From Mortierella alpina (Eukaryota; Mortierellomycota; Mortierellomycetes; Mortierellales; Mortierellaceae): a DNA stretch of 64,000 nucleotides. Made by a program: the position numbers and the translations under genes. Below the pieces are notes generated by a model. That model made no database searches. It was not told the origin of the DNA and was given only the letters and a program-made list of their open reading frames with translations. Location: the NCBI GenBank assembly GCA_029449245.1, contig JANATF010000021.1, positions 248,001 to 312,000 on the forward strand. The letters run 5' to 3'. Below are positions 39,445 through 51,568 of the stretch, piece after piece (position 1 is the first letter of the stretch; every line of letters begins with the position of its first letter).

Positions 39445-41516
39445 TCCTTCAATACTTTCTTAAGCCTGGGCTATTCCCTTTGTTTCCCTGTATTCCTGGC
39501 CTCTACTGGCCTTTCACTTGCCCACTCTTGCCTAGTTCGTGATGCCTAATTTTTTGTGAGCGCCTTTAGTCGGCATTTGGTGCTGGGTCGTTATACTCGG
39601 CTTCGCCATTTGCTCTCCTCTCATTTAAGTGCTAGTTGTCAATTTCAGTAGGCGTGTGGAGAAGAAAACGGTATTCAGGGCCGTTAGTGACTGGAAAGTC
39701 AGGGCGCAGTGCAGGAGTGCATTTGCTTATTATGGCTGGATTTCATTTCAATACCTTAAAAACTCGAGCTGTGCTTTCGTCTGTGTACACGCGAGTGCTG
39801 AGTTGCTCAAGGCAGGGAGAGACTATGACCGGAAGGAAATGGAATAGAAATGTGAACGTGAACGGGAGTGGAGGTAGGGGTGTGGAGTGTGGAGTGTGAG
39901 AAGAGAGTGAGAGAAAGAGAGCAGACGGTTTTTGTATGTGCAGCAAGGTCACAGGGACAGAAATTGACAATGGTCCAGCGAGCGCGTCCCTCTGTATTTC
40001 TCGGTCACGGCCACAGTCCACGTTGACTTTATTTTCCTTATGACGCTCTCTCACTGGTCTGGATACATGTAGCAATTGGTTCGCAAGTCAGAAGGAAGTG
40101 CGTCCCAACCGCTGGCGCACGTATTAGCTCTATCTCTAACGTTCTCGGCAACACGGCGTTGTGGACTTGAGCGGCGAATGGCTCCATGACCGCGCGAGGA
40201 TGGAGAATCGGATGGCGGTGATTGCATTCCACCATGTCTCATCCGAATTAGCAGCATCCCTTTTTTTTCTGGCGTGGGACACACCCTGTAAAGCAATGAA
40301 GCAATCTAATAAAATGTGATCTGTCGCTTTTCATACCGGACGACCCTGCAAACAGGAGAGATGGAGGATGGTCTTTGGAGAAGACGCCTGTCGCATCAGA
40401 TCTAGGGTCCAAGATCCAGGCAGGGGCGCTGTGGGTAGTCCTTCTAAGCTGCAATCATGAGCTCGATTTTGGTGGTGGCAGTTTCTCATTAATTTGGCTC
40501 TTCAGACTTTCGGAGGCTGGTGCGAAAAGCAGTGTGATGTGATGTCTCCTCCCTTGCTGCCTTCTCCCTTGCTGCCTCCTCCCTTGCTGCCTCTCCCTTG
40601 CTTTTCGACTGATATTGATGAAATGGACGGGCTCTGACTATCTCGGTGCGTGCTCCTTACTCGGCGCGTACGTTTGCCTTTTGTCCTTTGGCTTGATTTC
40701 CTCGGCATCTCTTTTTCACCACAACGCCAGCACGAACATGGTTTAGTTTCCAAGAGGGAGTAGTGATGAAGAAGTCAAACGCACACAACGCGCAAAGGGA
40801 TAAAAAAGCAAGGGGCGTCATACATATACACATCATACACATAGACTATCCTATATGCACAAAAAAAAGCAAGGGGCCTCATACGTATTCGCATTGACTT
40901 CACATGAAAACTAAAGGGTGAATCGTAAGCGTTAGCAGAGATGCTCATGTCCATGTTCATCGGCAACGCAAAAATAAAATTATAGGTATTGACAGTGCCT
41001 CGCACACAAAAAGAGCATGTGGTTAAAGAGAGAGCAAGTGGTAATGCCAGATTCTGTTTAATACATATTTCTTTCTCAATAATACGCAAATGGAGAGAGC
41101 ATGAAGACGGAAGCGAGAAAAGGAAGGGTGACAGGGTTAGGTAGCTCTCCTTTCCTTGCTACAGCTACTGCAGTTCTGATGAATGGGACCTCGCAATGAC
41201 ATGAGGACGGGACTACACAATTACATGAAGGGACTACACAATGACATGAAAGATGGGACTACACATTTACTTTGAAGTGTGGAGAAGACCACTGGGGTGG
41301 GGTTCTCAGCTCCTAGTCCTGCTCTCAAAGTTCGAAGGGATGGTCGAGAAGGTGGGGAGAAATGGGGTGGTGGATGTGAGTCGAGTATAGGTATGGTTGG
41401 GTTGTGGTGAGATGAAGGGAGAAGAAAGGACAGAGGAAGGGATAAAAGAGTTGCTCCGCTTCAATGTTCCATGCTCCATTCATGAAACAAACAAAAAAAG
41501 GGTCCCACTTGCATGA

Positions 41517-42455
41517 ATTTCTTTTTTTAAAGGAATAGAGTGGATTTATTAATATTGCAACGTCACGCTATTGAACTTTTTTACTTTAATAGCGTGGTTC
41601 AACATGATCTGTTCAAGGGCGTCCGAGGATATGGTGCGGTTCTCTTTGTACTGAATAATGTTGAACTGTGCAATCCCTGAGAGGCCGCACGAGACGAGTT
41701 GGAACGAGGACAGGCCGGATGTGGGAACAAGTGGGACACATTTGGGATGGTTGGATAGTACGAGGATAGAGGCTATGTCCTGCTCTGACCATTGGAGACG
41801 TGTCGTATACTTGGAGAGCAGGGATGTCCACGCGGTACGTTTGTTGTGACAAAGGGCTATGTAATGGAGACGGTCTTCTTGTGGGTGACCACGCACAGGG
41901 CATGATGCAGTGAGGCCAGGACGTAGTCATCGTTCAGCACGGAACTGAGCTCATGGCGTGGCATGGTGGATGTGACGCCACCACAGGTTCCTTGCGGGTT
42001 TCGTGATATTGGCATTCCAGAATGAGTGCCATTGTTTTTTCGTCGAGTTGGAGCGGTCTGTCGCAGGGGGATGTAGAAATGAGCGGAGATCGTTCTTTGA
42101 CGCTGTGCTGAACGAGTTGTATTTCCATTTGGTAACAAAAGCCGTATGTTCTTGAGCGCTTGTAGTGTGTCTTGGGTGGATATATCGAAACTGGGGTTAT
42201 CGGTTGCCCAGCCAATTTCGGGCTTGAAAAGAACACGGTTAAGTCGGAGGCGGATATCGATAATAACAGCAACCCCAACGTGATCAAATGTGGGAAAGTG
42301 GATATCGATGCCATTGGTAACCATTTCAGGAATATTATTTTCTATTCTGATCTGTCGCCAACTGACCACGGCGTGGGGTACGCCAATCGGGACTGGTCCT
42401 ACACAGGGAGGAATACCCATCGTAGAGTGTTTACGCCACAAACTAGCCTCCATGC
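41517..42455 (-). pseudogene. 5'-truncated LINE relic (zf-RVT end)
   Basis: Minus-strand remains of an ORF2 C-terminus in several frames: NLWWR, a C...C/H...C zinc site in CPVRGHPQEDRLHYIALC, then NKRTAWTSLLSKY. It aligns by eye with VWWRLLINKLP and CRICNNAIETDQHLLFSC of the LINE at 75-6046 but is diverged and frameshifted. A poly(A)-like tail (plus tttcttttttt, 41518-41528) ends at the palindrome arm. The 5' truncation lies within about 10 bp of the neighbouring gene's stop codon. Confidence 0.75.
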
Positions 42456-42462
42456 TGCTACA

Positions 42463-45400
42463 CTACTCGGCAATCTCAACTTGTGAATCAATCAAGCCTA
42501 TGCGCTGCCAGCCACGGAGGTATTTGCGTATCAAAGCATCATCTACAGCCGGTAAACCACGAATCACTGAGCTGTCGCGCTGTGCCGAATCTGTCACAAA
42601 CACTAGCGCCTTGTCGTCTGCATTTACACCATCATTGCCAACCTGTTGTTGCAGGAAAGGGATCAACTCGAAGAATGGGTTGCGCTTCTTGATGTCCTCT
42701 TCGCTTTCGCCACTATCCAGATCCTTGCTCAAACCCTCCACCCACTTGTTGTACGGTTGAACGTCAAAGTTCGTTTTTGGCAAAGCACGCTGCAGAATGC
42801 CAACAAACTCGGACCAGCTGATTGACTTGGGGTTGACCAAGTTGTACATAGAAGTAGTGCGCGGGGTGTCCAGTGCGAACTCGAGCAAACCTTTGGCCAC
42901 ATCATCTACCGGAACCCAGTCGATAATTTTCGACACTCCAGATGAAGGTAAGGTATGGATCGTTATTGGCGCGAATGTAAGCAGGGCACTCAACTCTGTA
43001 GCGTTGGTCCACACGCCATGCTCACGATCACCTGCAATCTGTCCAACGCGCACGACCTTGACAGGGACACCAAGCTGCCGATGCGCCTCCATCAGAATTC
43101 TTTCCGCTGCAAACTTGGATCGGCTGTAACCAGCCACAGCACTTGCCGCTTGAATGTCAAGCTCGTCCTCTGGGACATTGTAGTTGCCACCGCTAACAGC
43201 AGGATACATCAATGCGACAGAGACACTTGATGTGAATAGCACGCGCTTGGGTTGGGTAGAAGAGCGAACAGCTGGCACTGTAGCCAGTCGTGCGAACTGT
43301 GCCACGTTGAACATTTGATCGGCATAGGCCTGCACCGGTTTGTTGAACCCGACGGACCATGCAGCATGCACAATGACACTCACTTCCTGTTCCAGCTGCT
43401 TGTACACCTCAGTCGTCTGGCCAAACTTCGCATCATGGGTGTCGTAGTTGCCCAATACAATCACGCGCATGGCAGCCAAAGCGGTGTCAAGTGCAGCAAC
43501 GTTGCAGTGGCGCTGACGCAAAGATCCACGGACACGTTCCACGGCCTTGTCGGCGTCACCACGAACTAGCACAAAAACGGTCTTGACACGATCGACAGGA
43601 CGCTGAACCAGAGCATCTAATAGCCAGGCGCCAAGCGAGCCTGTTGCGCCTGTCAACAACACCCCAGCCTCGGTCTCACGTGAGAGAACGTCGCCTTGAG
43701 GGTGGGCGATGAGGTCGGAAAAGTCGGTGAACTTGCGGATGTACTCGAGAGTGCGGTTGTTCTGCGCCTCGGTCACGGTTGTGTCACTACCGACCTGAGA
43801 TGTTGTTGTCACTGCCATGCCATCACGTTGCTTGATCATCCACATGGCCAACTGCTCAATGGTTGAGTAGGTGAAGATAGATTCCGCAGAGAGTCGGAGG
43901 CCGAAGGCTTTTGCAATACGGCCACGAGCATGTGTAGCTTGAAGCGAGTCGATACCCAAGTTGGAAAAGAAATCGAGCTGGCGCCACTCATCGTCCGTCT
44001 TGATCAAATCGGCTGGGCCTTCAGGCAAGAGCTGGATCAGAAGCTCACGTAGCTTTTCCTCCATTTCACTGGCGCTGTACTTGACAGTGGTGCGGGACAT
44101 CAGAGGCTGCGAAGACGCTTGAGAATCGTCAAGTGCATTGTAAAGTGCATCAATCTCCTGTGAAAAGAGCTCGATGCATGGTCGGCGCCGGACGGTGCCT
44201 TTATCAGTGGTGAGGAGACTGGGTCCACCAAGAGGGAGGACAGTGACCATGTCCGGGTAGAGTAGATAAGAGTGCTGCGGGGCAGTGACGTTGGCCTGGG
44301 CAATGGCATTGGCGATGCGAGTACCAATCTCCTTCAGCGACAGCGATGCCGCGATCTCAGGGTCGAGCTCAATCAGTGCCGCAGTGCATGGGCGATTAGC
44401 ACCCACCACCAGCGCACGCAGAATGACAGGTTCGTGGCCGACAAGAGAGTTTTCCATAGGTTGTGCCAAGGTCTTTTCGCCGTTTGTGTGAACAAGTGTG
44501 TCATCGTTGCGGCCGATAAGCACATAATGCTCGTTGCCGCGGTGCTGGAAAAGGTCGCCACTGCGGTACCAGCCTTGCTCGTCAGTCTCCATATGCCCTG
44601 CCATCAAGCTGTTGCGGTGGATGACTAGCTCATACATATCCTTCTCGACTTCATCCATATACGCATGCGTCAATGGACCTATCATCACTTCATCGCCACG
44701 GCTATCAGAGCTCCCATGGCTACCATCGAGGCAGCCCCACAACACTAGACCGCCCTCGCTCGATCCGTACATGTTGACGAGCCTGATACGTATCTGGTCG
44801 CGAAGCACCTGCACTGTCTCCAGACTCAATGGCGCTCCACCATAGTACACCGTGCGCAATCCTGAGAGCGCCTCATACATGCTTGTGTTGGACACCAACT
44901 GCTCAATGATGGCTGGGACAGTGCAAAGTATGGTTGCCTCGCTTTGCTTGAGACTGACTGCCGTCTGTGTAGCACTTACTGGCCATGTTGTCGTCAGCGG
45001 CAGCACCAACGCCCGACCACCAATAACCGTGGAGATCATGACTCGAGCGCCAAAGGCATGGAAGACAGGAAGGACCATCAATACAGAGCTCTGATTGCGA
45101 CGTCCGTAATATTGATCGGCAACGTCAAAGCACAGGCTCGAGAAGTACATGGCGCGATAAGAAGTGGGAAGAAGCTTGGGCAGTCTAAGTAACCACCAGC
45201 AAAGAAGGACGTGATCTGAACATGAGCATATATAATATCAAGGAAGGAACGAAAAAAGCCATGTTGGAAGCAAAAAAGGGAAAAACAGGGGCATAGACCC
45301 ATCTCGAATACGGGACGATGGCTGTGTGTATTAATACATTCAAACAAACGCATGCGCACACATGCTCGCACACATCCATATATGGCGAAGGAGAGGTTTG

Positions 45401-46113
45401 TGCGTGTGGCGGCAGTGCACTTACCCTGTTGTGCCAGAGCTGTGTACTATGATAGCGATGTCTTTGGCGTCCACGTCGTCAGAATGTGGAATAGGTTGGA
45501 CGACAGGAGCATGCAGCAACTCGTTAGGGCTAACAAGTGGGACCGAATAGGCAGGGATATGGGCGACTTGTGGCTCGAGCAAGGATCGGAGGCTGTCTTC
45601 GACGAGAATGGCGCTGACGTTGCCTGTGGTGACGAGATGCGACACACCAGCAGGACTATTGCGGGTGCTAATCAGCAGCACAGGGACACGCAGCTTGTGG
45701 AATGCGATAATGAGGAAATGGGACGTGGGCAAGTCCTTGACAAGGAGCGCAACGGGGGCACTGAGGGCAGCCATGGCACGCGTGCGTCCAACATCGAGCC
45801 AAGCAGGATTTAGCTTGGATGCCCAGTAGTGCGCAAGAACATTGGTGGCAGCGTCGTACTGTGCGTAGGAGAAGGTTATATAGGCAGCTGCTGTGGCGTT
45901 GGGCACCAGCAGACAAGGAGCATCGGGCGATGCGCGGGACCACTTGCTGAGAAAGTGCACGGAAGAGTAGGATGCCGGAGTGGCGTCGTCACCAAGTGCT
46001 CGAAGCTGGTCGGCCAGCGGGAGGTGGACAAAGTCCCACTGGGACATGCTTGCGCAGGGCGGGGACACGATGGCGCTGGCATGCGCATGGTCGTGGTGTA
46101 TGAGAGAGTGCAT
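42463..46113 (-). CDS. NRPS-like adenylation-carrier-reductase enzyme
   Basis: Two exons, 46113-45425 and 45184-42463, joined across a 240-bp intron (GTAAGT...TTAG), give 1136 residues. The adenylation domain activates a carboxylic acid as its AMP ester (IVHSSGTTG, with the intron splitting the A3 motif before LPK; MYGSSEGGLV; YRSGDLF). A phosphopantetheine carrier follows (NLGIDSLQATHARGR, with the Ser attachment). A C-terminal NAD(P)H thioester reductase has LLTGATGSLGAWLL and YSRSKFAAERIL. The product should be an aldehyde or alcohol. The layout matches fungal aminoadipate-reductase-like and aryl-acid-reductase-like proteins; substrate unknown. There is no condensation domain. The stop is about 10 bp from LINE-derived sequence, which must supply the 3'UTR. 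Confidence 0.9.
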
Positions 46114-46315
46114 TGTGATTCGAGCTGGGATGGATCAACGAATGGATGCAACGGGGGAGGGACAAGAAGCGGACAGGGTGATGGATGATGAGGCATTTTT
46201 TTTTTTAATCACGGCGACGGATAAACGTTGTGGCTGCATGCGGAGCCAATGGGGGGGGAGTGCGAAGGCGACATGGACACGGGGGAGCCGAGGAGCCGGA
46301 AGGGTGGGGAGTGAG

Positions 46316-46317
<2 letters not shown>

Positions 46318-46356
<39 letters not shown>
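46318..46356. repeat. AG dinucleotide microsatellite
   Basis: About 19 uninterrupted AG units about 200 bp upstream of the NRPS-like gene start. Confidence 0.95.
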
Positions 46357-46361
<5 letters not shown>

Positions 46362-47610
46362 TGCGCAGAGGAGCAGTCAGCGCAGCGTGCGCAGTGGCTT
46401 ATTTATCCGCCGACCGACGTGCATCCACTGGCCAGCAATGGCAATCATGGCATGATCCACCTGATGACCACTGCAAGGCAAACCTGACTTGCCATCACAA
46501 TCCGACTACACCGTGCTGCAGCCCTGGTCCCAGCATCGACCTGATCAGCAACGCTGATGCCACAGCGAGGCGGATGCTAGACCCTCAACACCATCGCCAT
46601 GGGACCTTCGAAAAGACTCGACGCAGCAGATGCAACACGCATCATGGTCTGCAGCAAGAAGCGAGTCACCATTGGTAATGTCATGCAGAGTTCAAGGCAC
46701 ATCACTAGCTAATGGCACAACAAGGCAAAGAGAAAACCACGGAGCATCGAAATAGCAGGACGAGGAACGTGCGGTGCATAGAAAACAAAAACGGCAAGGA
46801 AAGATGATGGCGTAGGAACGATGGGAAGCAAAAGGACCTGGAGAGATGGAAAGAGAAGTCCGTCCTGATTTCAGGCACGAGAGCCAGTCCATGAGATTTC
46901 AAACTTCTTTCATCGAAAAGAGACCATCAAACTGACCACATTTACACATGCTAGAGACGACGGCGTGTATTAATAGCTACAAAACTTCTTTTGCGGCCAT
47001 GACCCTACAGCCCAGGACTAGGATACGTCAATCCTTGCTTCAAGGCGCACCATCGCTAGGACGTCGCGCCGATTCCAGCTTGCTGGAAGAATAATTGTAC
47101 TCCATACGACGTACTGGATCATATAGTTCTTAAGAAAAATAGGTAGGGTCTTTAGTACTACAAAATTTGACTACCAGCGCGACACATAGGGCATTGATCC
47201 AGGCATTCTAGATGTTAAGCAGAGTCTCAAGGTAAAGTCCATATTATACGTAGTCGCGACTTCACCAATATCCCTTGCAAAAGCACCCTGGCAGTGTGAC
47301 TGCCTGAACAACAGTTGATACTGTGTTGTACGTGGCCACTCTCCCACCCCCATAACGCCCTACCTATGACCAGCAGCAAACCATCTCCCAAAAATGGCCG
47401 ACTATATCTCCGTGGCTCAGAATGTGCTGGTTGCATACCAATTACTACGTCCCGACGTACTGTGTCGCTTCCGACACGACCAAGCTCCTGCTGCCCCAGT
47501 CCCTCGATACTCTTAAAGCCAGGTGATGTGAAGCACAAGTAATCTGGGTGCGAATTTAACAGGACAACGTCTTCGAACTAGAGATGGAATGAGCCCCTAA
47601 CAACACCAAG
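46357..47610. other. Intergenic, no feature recognised
   Basis: Only short frames without recognisable motifs on either strand. A TATA-like ggataaataag on the minus strand near 46398 could serve the NRPS-like gene. Confidence 0.4.
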
Positions 47611-47979
47611 TTGGAGTGCTCCAACCGGGATTGTGGAGCTGCACTGTCCACACTTCCAACACCCGCTATGGATACAACAGCGACAGCACTGCCTCAAGAG
47701 GATACAACAGCGACAGCACTGCCTCAAGAGGATACAACAGCGACATCACTGCCTCAAGAGGATGCAACAGCCACAGCACTGCCTCAAGAGGATACAACAG
47801 CCACAGCACTGCCTCAAGAGGATACAACAGCGACAGCACTGCCTCAACAGGATTCAACAACGATAGCACTGCCTCAAGATTTCAGAGCCCAGCTCTGGAT
47901 ACTTTTACATCCGCACGCTGGGGTTCGCCTCCAGTTCACTAATGCTCGATGGCCTTCCTGCTGGAAGGATCAGATTTAA
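47611..47979 (+). CDS. Repeat-containing ORF of doubtful status
   Basis: 122 codons dominated by seven copies of a 10-residue unit (DTTATALPQE with variants) encoded by the minisatellite at 47671-47880. No signal peptide or domain. All three frames on this strand are open across the repeat, so an open frame is weak evidence for a gene. Confidence 0.25.
   Translation: MECSNRDCGAALSTLPTPAMDTTATALPQEDTTATALPQEDTTATSLPQEDATATALPQEDTTATALPQEDTTATALPQQDSTTIALPQDFRAQLWILLHPHAGVRLQFTNARWPSCWKDQI
47671..47880. repeat. 30-bp minisatellite, seven units
   Basis: Seven head-to-tail 30-bp units with only a few substitutions, without spacers. Unit length is a multiple of three. Confidence 0.95.
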
Positions 47980-47980
47980 C

Positions 47981-49057
47981 AAGGCTGCGCGGAATCTTGA
48001 TGCCCCTAACTACATCATGCCCTACCTACCCACTTTCGAGCAACATCCTGGCGGCTCACCGGAGTCACTACTGTTTGTCCTTTCTGTGCGTATTGTCAAG
48101 GAGTACCTGCACTCCTTAGCGCTATGTCCGGTCAAGTGCGCCGCCTGAAAAATCCTATTGGACGCCATGTATAGTCTACCACCTGCGGTTCCAAGTCCGA
48201 CAGTAAGACACCCTCGCTGCTTCTACTGCCATCCCAAAGGGTTCATCATGTCCCTCATCGCCGATAGTCAGTTTCATCCCTCCGTCTCGTTGCAGCAACA
48301 TAAAAGACTTTATTACCCAAACTTTAAAAAATACATGTCTACCGTATCTACCATGGAAGAAATGGCTCTTTTGCCTCTTTGGTACTCCGTAAACCTTATA
48401 TTCATTTTCTACATGTCTACTGTACTATTTTTAACCCTCACTAGACAATCCGCGAGCTCCATGCGCAGAAGGTTTAGGCTGCCAATGCAAAAAGTTGCGA
48501 TTCTGCGTTTGGGAGGTCCAGATACACATTTAGGGTACAAGAGGCGATGCTGCCAAAGAACGGGTCATCGCATGGTTGCCGCTGCGCACCACCAATGCAA
48601 AACTCGCGATCAGTTCGTCTATAGTATCGATGTTTCTTTCACACATTTTCTTCTCACCATCAGCACCCAAGGCTTTCAGGAACACCAGCTGTGGAAAACC
48701 TTCCAACAGGCAAGACAAGCACACAGGCGAGATGAGCACGTCGCCCATGTCCCTAAGCAAAGTATTTACGTAAAGTATGCCAGGGCTCACCGGTACCCGA
48801 AGCCGGAAATTGGACAGGGCCTATACGTAGAGAGGCTCGCCTAGCACCCTACTCGAAACTTCCGAGACACACTTGGGACAACAGTCAGGGAAGCAGATAC
48901 TTGAACAAGTACCGTCCGTTGATCAATAAATAGGATGGACAAAACCAGAGGCCCCCCACATTCAGATTCCAACGAACCCACACGCTCCTCTCTTGTCTTC
49001 TTTGAACACATCGATCCCTCTCACACAACAACACTCACACGATCCCCTAAACCCACA
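47981..49057. other. Intergenic with a possible gene fragment
   Basis: A plus frame (48158-48844) and an opposing minus frame (48790-48530, with GDVLISPVCLSCLLEGF and LALVVRS-like hydrophobic text) are open, but neither shows a known family. A TATA-like aataaatagg at 48925-48934 lies about 130 bp before the carbonic anhydrase ATG. Confidence 0.35.
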
Positions 49058-49980
49058 ATGAAATTTCCCTTCATCATCACTGTCACCGTTGCCTCCCTCA
49101 TTGCGACCGTCAGCGCAGCCCCAGCCCGTTGGACTGTAAGCGGAACACCCCACACGCATGAACATATATTAATACACTACAGTGAGAACCACTGGACTTG
49201 ACAGTACCAGTTGTTCCCTTACCTTACGCGGCACTAAATCTGACTCTCCCTTTGGTTGTCCTACAGTATGGTCTTGATGATGCAGGCCCTCAGCACTGGG
49301 GAGATCTGAGCCCACTCTATGCAAAGTGCAAGACCGGCCACCAGCAATCCCCCATCGACCTTGTCGCCGAGAAGCCCAGTGTCCGTTTTGTCTCGCAGCC
49401 CATCGAATACAACTACAAGGTCGTGCATAAAGCTACAGCCTCATGGATCAAGGGCTTTGCCGTCCAGGTCGATCTTCCGCAGTCCACCAACTCCACGGAG
49501 GCCTCCTGGATCACCCTTGATGGAAAGCGTTACGACTTGATTAACCTGCATTTCCATTCGCCTGCAGAGCACCGCGTCAACAACCACTATTACGACGCCG
49601 AACTGCACATGGTCCACCGGGCATCGGACGGCAGCGTGGCCGTGATTGGCATTTTTTACGAGGTCCGCCGCAACGACAATTCCTGGTTCGACTGGATAAA
49701 CTCACTTGACAAGTTGGTCGACAAGTCCAAGCCCAGCGACGATGATGCAAAGTCGATGATCAAGTACAAGGTCAAACACCTCGACCTCCCCACCCTCGCT
49801 CGCGCTAACAAGGGATTCTCCAAACGCTGGACCTACACCGGTTCACTTACCGCCCCTCCTTGCACTGAAGGTGTTTACTGGAACGTCCTCAAAGCTCCAC
49901 AGTCCCTGGGAGTTGACCAGCTGGACGCTCTCATCGACCTTGAGGGATTCAATGCTCGATACCTTCAAGATCGCCAGTAA
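49058..49980 (+). CDS. Secreted alpha-class carbonic anhydrase
   Basis: The exons 49058-49135 and 49267-49980 (131-bp intron, GTAAGC...CTACAG) encode 263 residues. The enzyme hydrates CO2 to bicarbonate. Residues 1-21 form a signal peptide (cleaved after SAA), indicating an extracellular or wall location. The alpha-CA fold shows HWGDLSPLYAKC, QSPIDLV and INLHFHSPAEHRVN; zinc ligands are H121, H123 and H140 (ELHMVH). FSKRWTYTGSLTAPPCTEGVYW is present. Length is normal for the family. Without splicing, the first frame ends before the domain, which supports the intron. Confidence 0.94.
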
Positions 49981-50877
49981 AATAAGAAAAGAGGGAACAA
50001 CAAACAATACGTAGTGCACTTAGAACCAATGGAAAATGCCCCTGTAGTAAACAGCATCTGGTGATGGCACTTGTTAACGCACACTCGTTTGAATAGACAC
50101 CAATGCCCCCCAATCCCGACAAATGAAGGTGGACCAGAACGGTACCTTGTCACCGTCTGTTCCTGATTATGTGACATGATTTGATTCAAAGAGATTGTTT
50201 GTGGTATGCTGGTCCAACAGCTGGTGACCTTGCGAGAGCGCCACGCCCGTTAATGATGATCTTGAATGTCACAACTGGTGTCAATATTCAAGCAGCCCAA
50301 AGTATGAAGAGTGTCCCAATGGCTCTTGCTAGCGACTTTGAAACATGCTCTCTCAGGACTCCCTGCTGGTGGGTCTAGCTACCTTGGAGCTCTTTCTCCA
50401 TTTCAATGCTACTTCATATCAATCGTCGAGTTGGGTACCCTTCCTTCGGTGTCTGACAATGCATAAAGAGGTTGCGTATATCTCGCACATAACAAAAGTT
50501 ATCTATATTTTTCATTTCTACTCCACGGTATTCTTTGTTACAGAAGATCAAATTCGTCGCGAACCTCCTGGTCTCGATCCGCTGTTCTTGAAGCAAATCA
50601 ACATGCTACATCATCATTGCACAAACGATTGCAATGATGGCGAGGCAGCAGGTAATGATAGACAGTAGCATCTGAGAATCAGCAAAAGCGTTAGCTAACT
50701 GACTCTTGGTCAATGGATCTAAGCTTAATGTTCTTGAGAGGATCGTTCAGAGCAAGGTGTCTATCGTATGGAGAAATGATATGCTTTTCCAGGCGTTTAG
50801 GCAAGTACCGAGTCCAGACACCTCCAGCCAAGGCGCCACCAGTAGCATATCCAAGCGAGGAGAGGACCTGCTGGGCG
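49981..50877. other. Intergenic, no gene recognised
   Basis: Scattered short frames only. A minus frame ending at 50691 (YATGGALAGGVWTRYLPKRL) has no recognised match and may be a gene fragment. Confidence 0.35.
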
Positions 50878-51314
50878 TCAACCGTCATGCACTGGAGCAT
50901 CCACATCAACAGCATCCTCAGCAATTGGCTGAAACGGATCCAAGTCGTCCTCAGCAGGAACAGCCTCCTGCAACTGATCCTCCTGCTGGTTTTGTTCCTG
51001 CTGTTGGCCATTGGCGAGTGGCCGACGCAAAAAAACCGCAAGACGGCGTCTCACTTGCTCGGCTGGGTCATAAAAGTAGATCTGCGCAAAAGAGGGTCTT
51101 CCTCCTTCACGGGGCACTAATCCACCGAGTTCATGCACCACGGACCCTTGTGCACGGAAGGTGTAAACGCCATTTCGCGCACTTGCCAGGTGAGGGTCAA
51201 TAGTCACTCCCATAGAGGTGAACGACAGCACAGAATTATATTTTCTAATAATAAATACATTCTCTAAAAACCTTTCCTATGGCTGACTGATCACCAACTC
51301 CATTCACAAACGTG

Positions 51315-51322
51315 CTCTGGAG
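51315..51322. repeat. MITE target-site duplication, left
   Basis: ctctggag, repeated at 51561-51568. It fits the hAT preference nTnnnnAn. Confidence 0.88.
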
Positions 51323-51560
51323 TACGGCCCTGAACGAGCAAAATATTTTACTTGCTCGCTCACTAGCGAGCAAATCTTTACGGGTGCTCGCTCGCTAAGA
51401 TCATAGCACTGCAGAAACATGCGCGGCCTTCCGGGGCCAACAAAGAAGGTAGAAGATAGTAAAAGTGCAGTTGCTGTAGCGAGCGAGCAACAAATTCAAG
51501 CACTCGCTCACGTAGCGAGTTGCTCACTTTAGCGAGCATGCTCGCTATTTCAGGGCCGTA
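51323..51560. mobile_element. Non-autonomous hAT MITE (238 bp)
   Basis: Terminal inverted repeat tacggccctgaa / ttcagggccgta, 8-bp target duplications and many internal agcgagc/gctcgct motifs in both orientations. No coding capacity. Its subterminal motif resembles that of the hAT at 14229-17201, though the terminal bases differ. Confidence 0.88.
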
Positions 51561-51568
51561 CTCTGGAG
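51561..51568. repeat. MITE target-site duplication, right
   Basis: ctctggag, matching 51315-51322. Confidence 0.88.

Larger units (their letters stand above)
37393..41515 (-). repeat. Right arm of giant inverted repeat
   Basis: Mirror of 32510-36632. Its outer end coincides with the poly(A) end of a truncated LINE at 41517. Confidence 0.95.

Noticed and set aside
32510-41515. Linear-plasmid or viral terminal inverted repeat
   Set aside because: No DNA polymerase B, terminal protein or capsid gene is present between or near the arms.
47671-47880. CRISPR array
   Set aside because: Repeats are contiguous without spacers, and the genome is eukaryotic.
48158-48844. 228-codon ORF as a gene
   Set aside because: No motif, no promoter, and an equally good opposing frame; kept only as a possible fragment.
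46113-49057. tRNA or 5S rRNA genes in the intergenic region
   Set aside because: No T-loop, B-box or 5S core sequence was found by eye on either strand.
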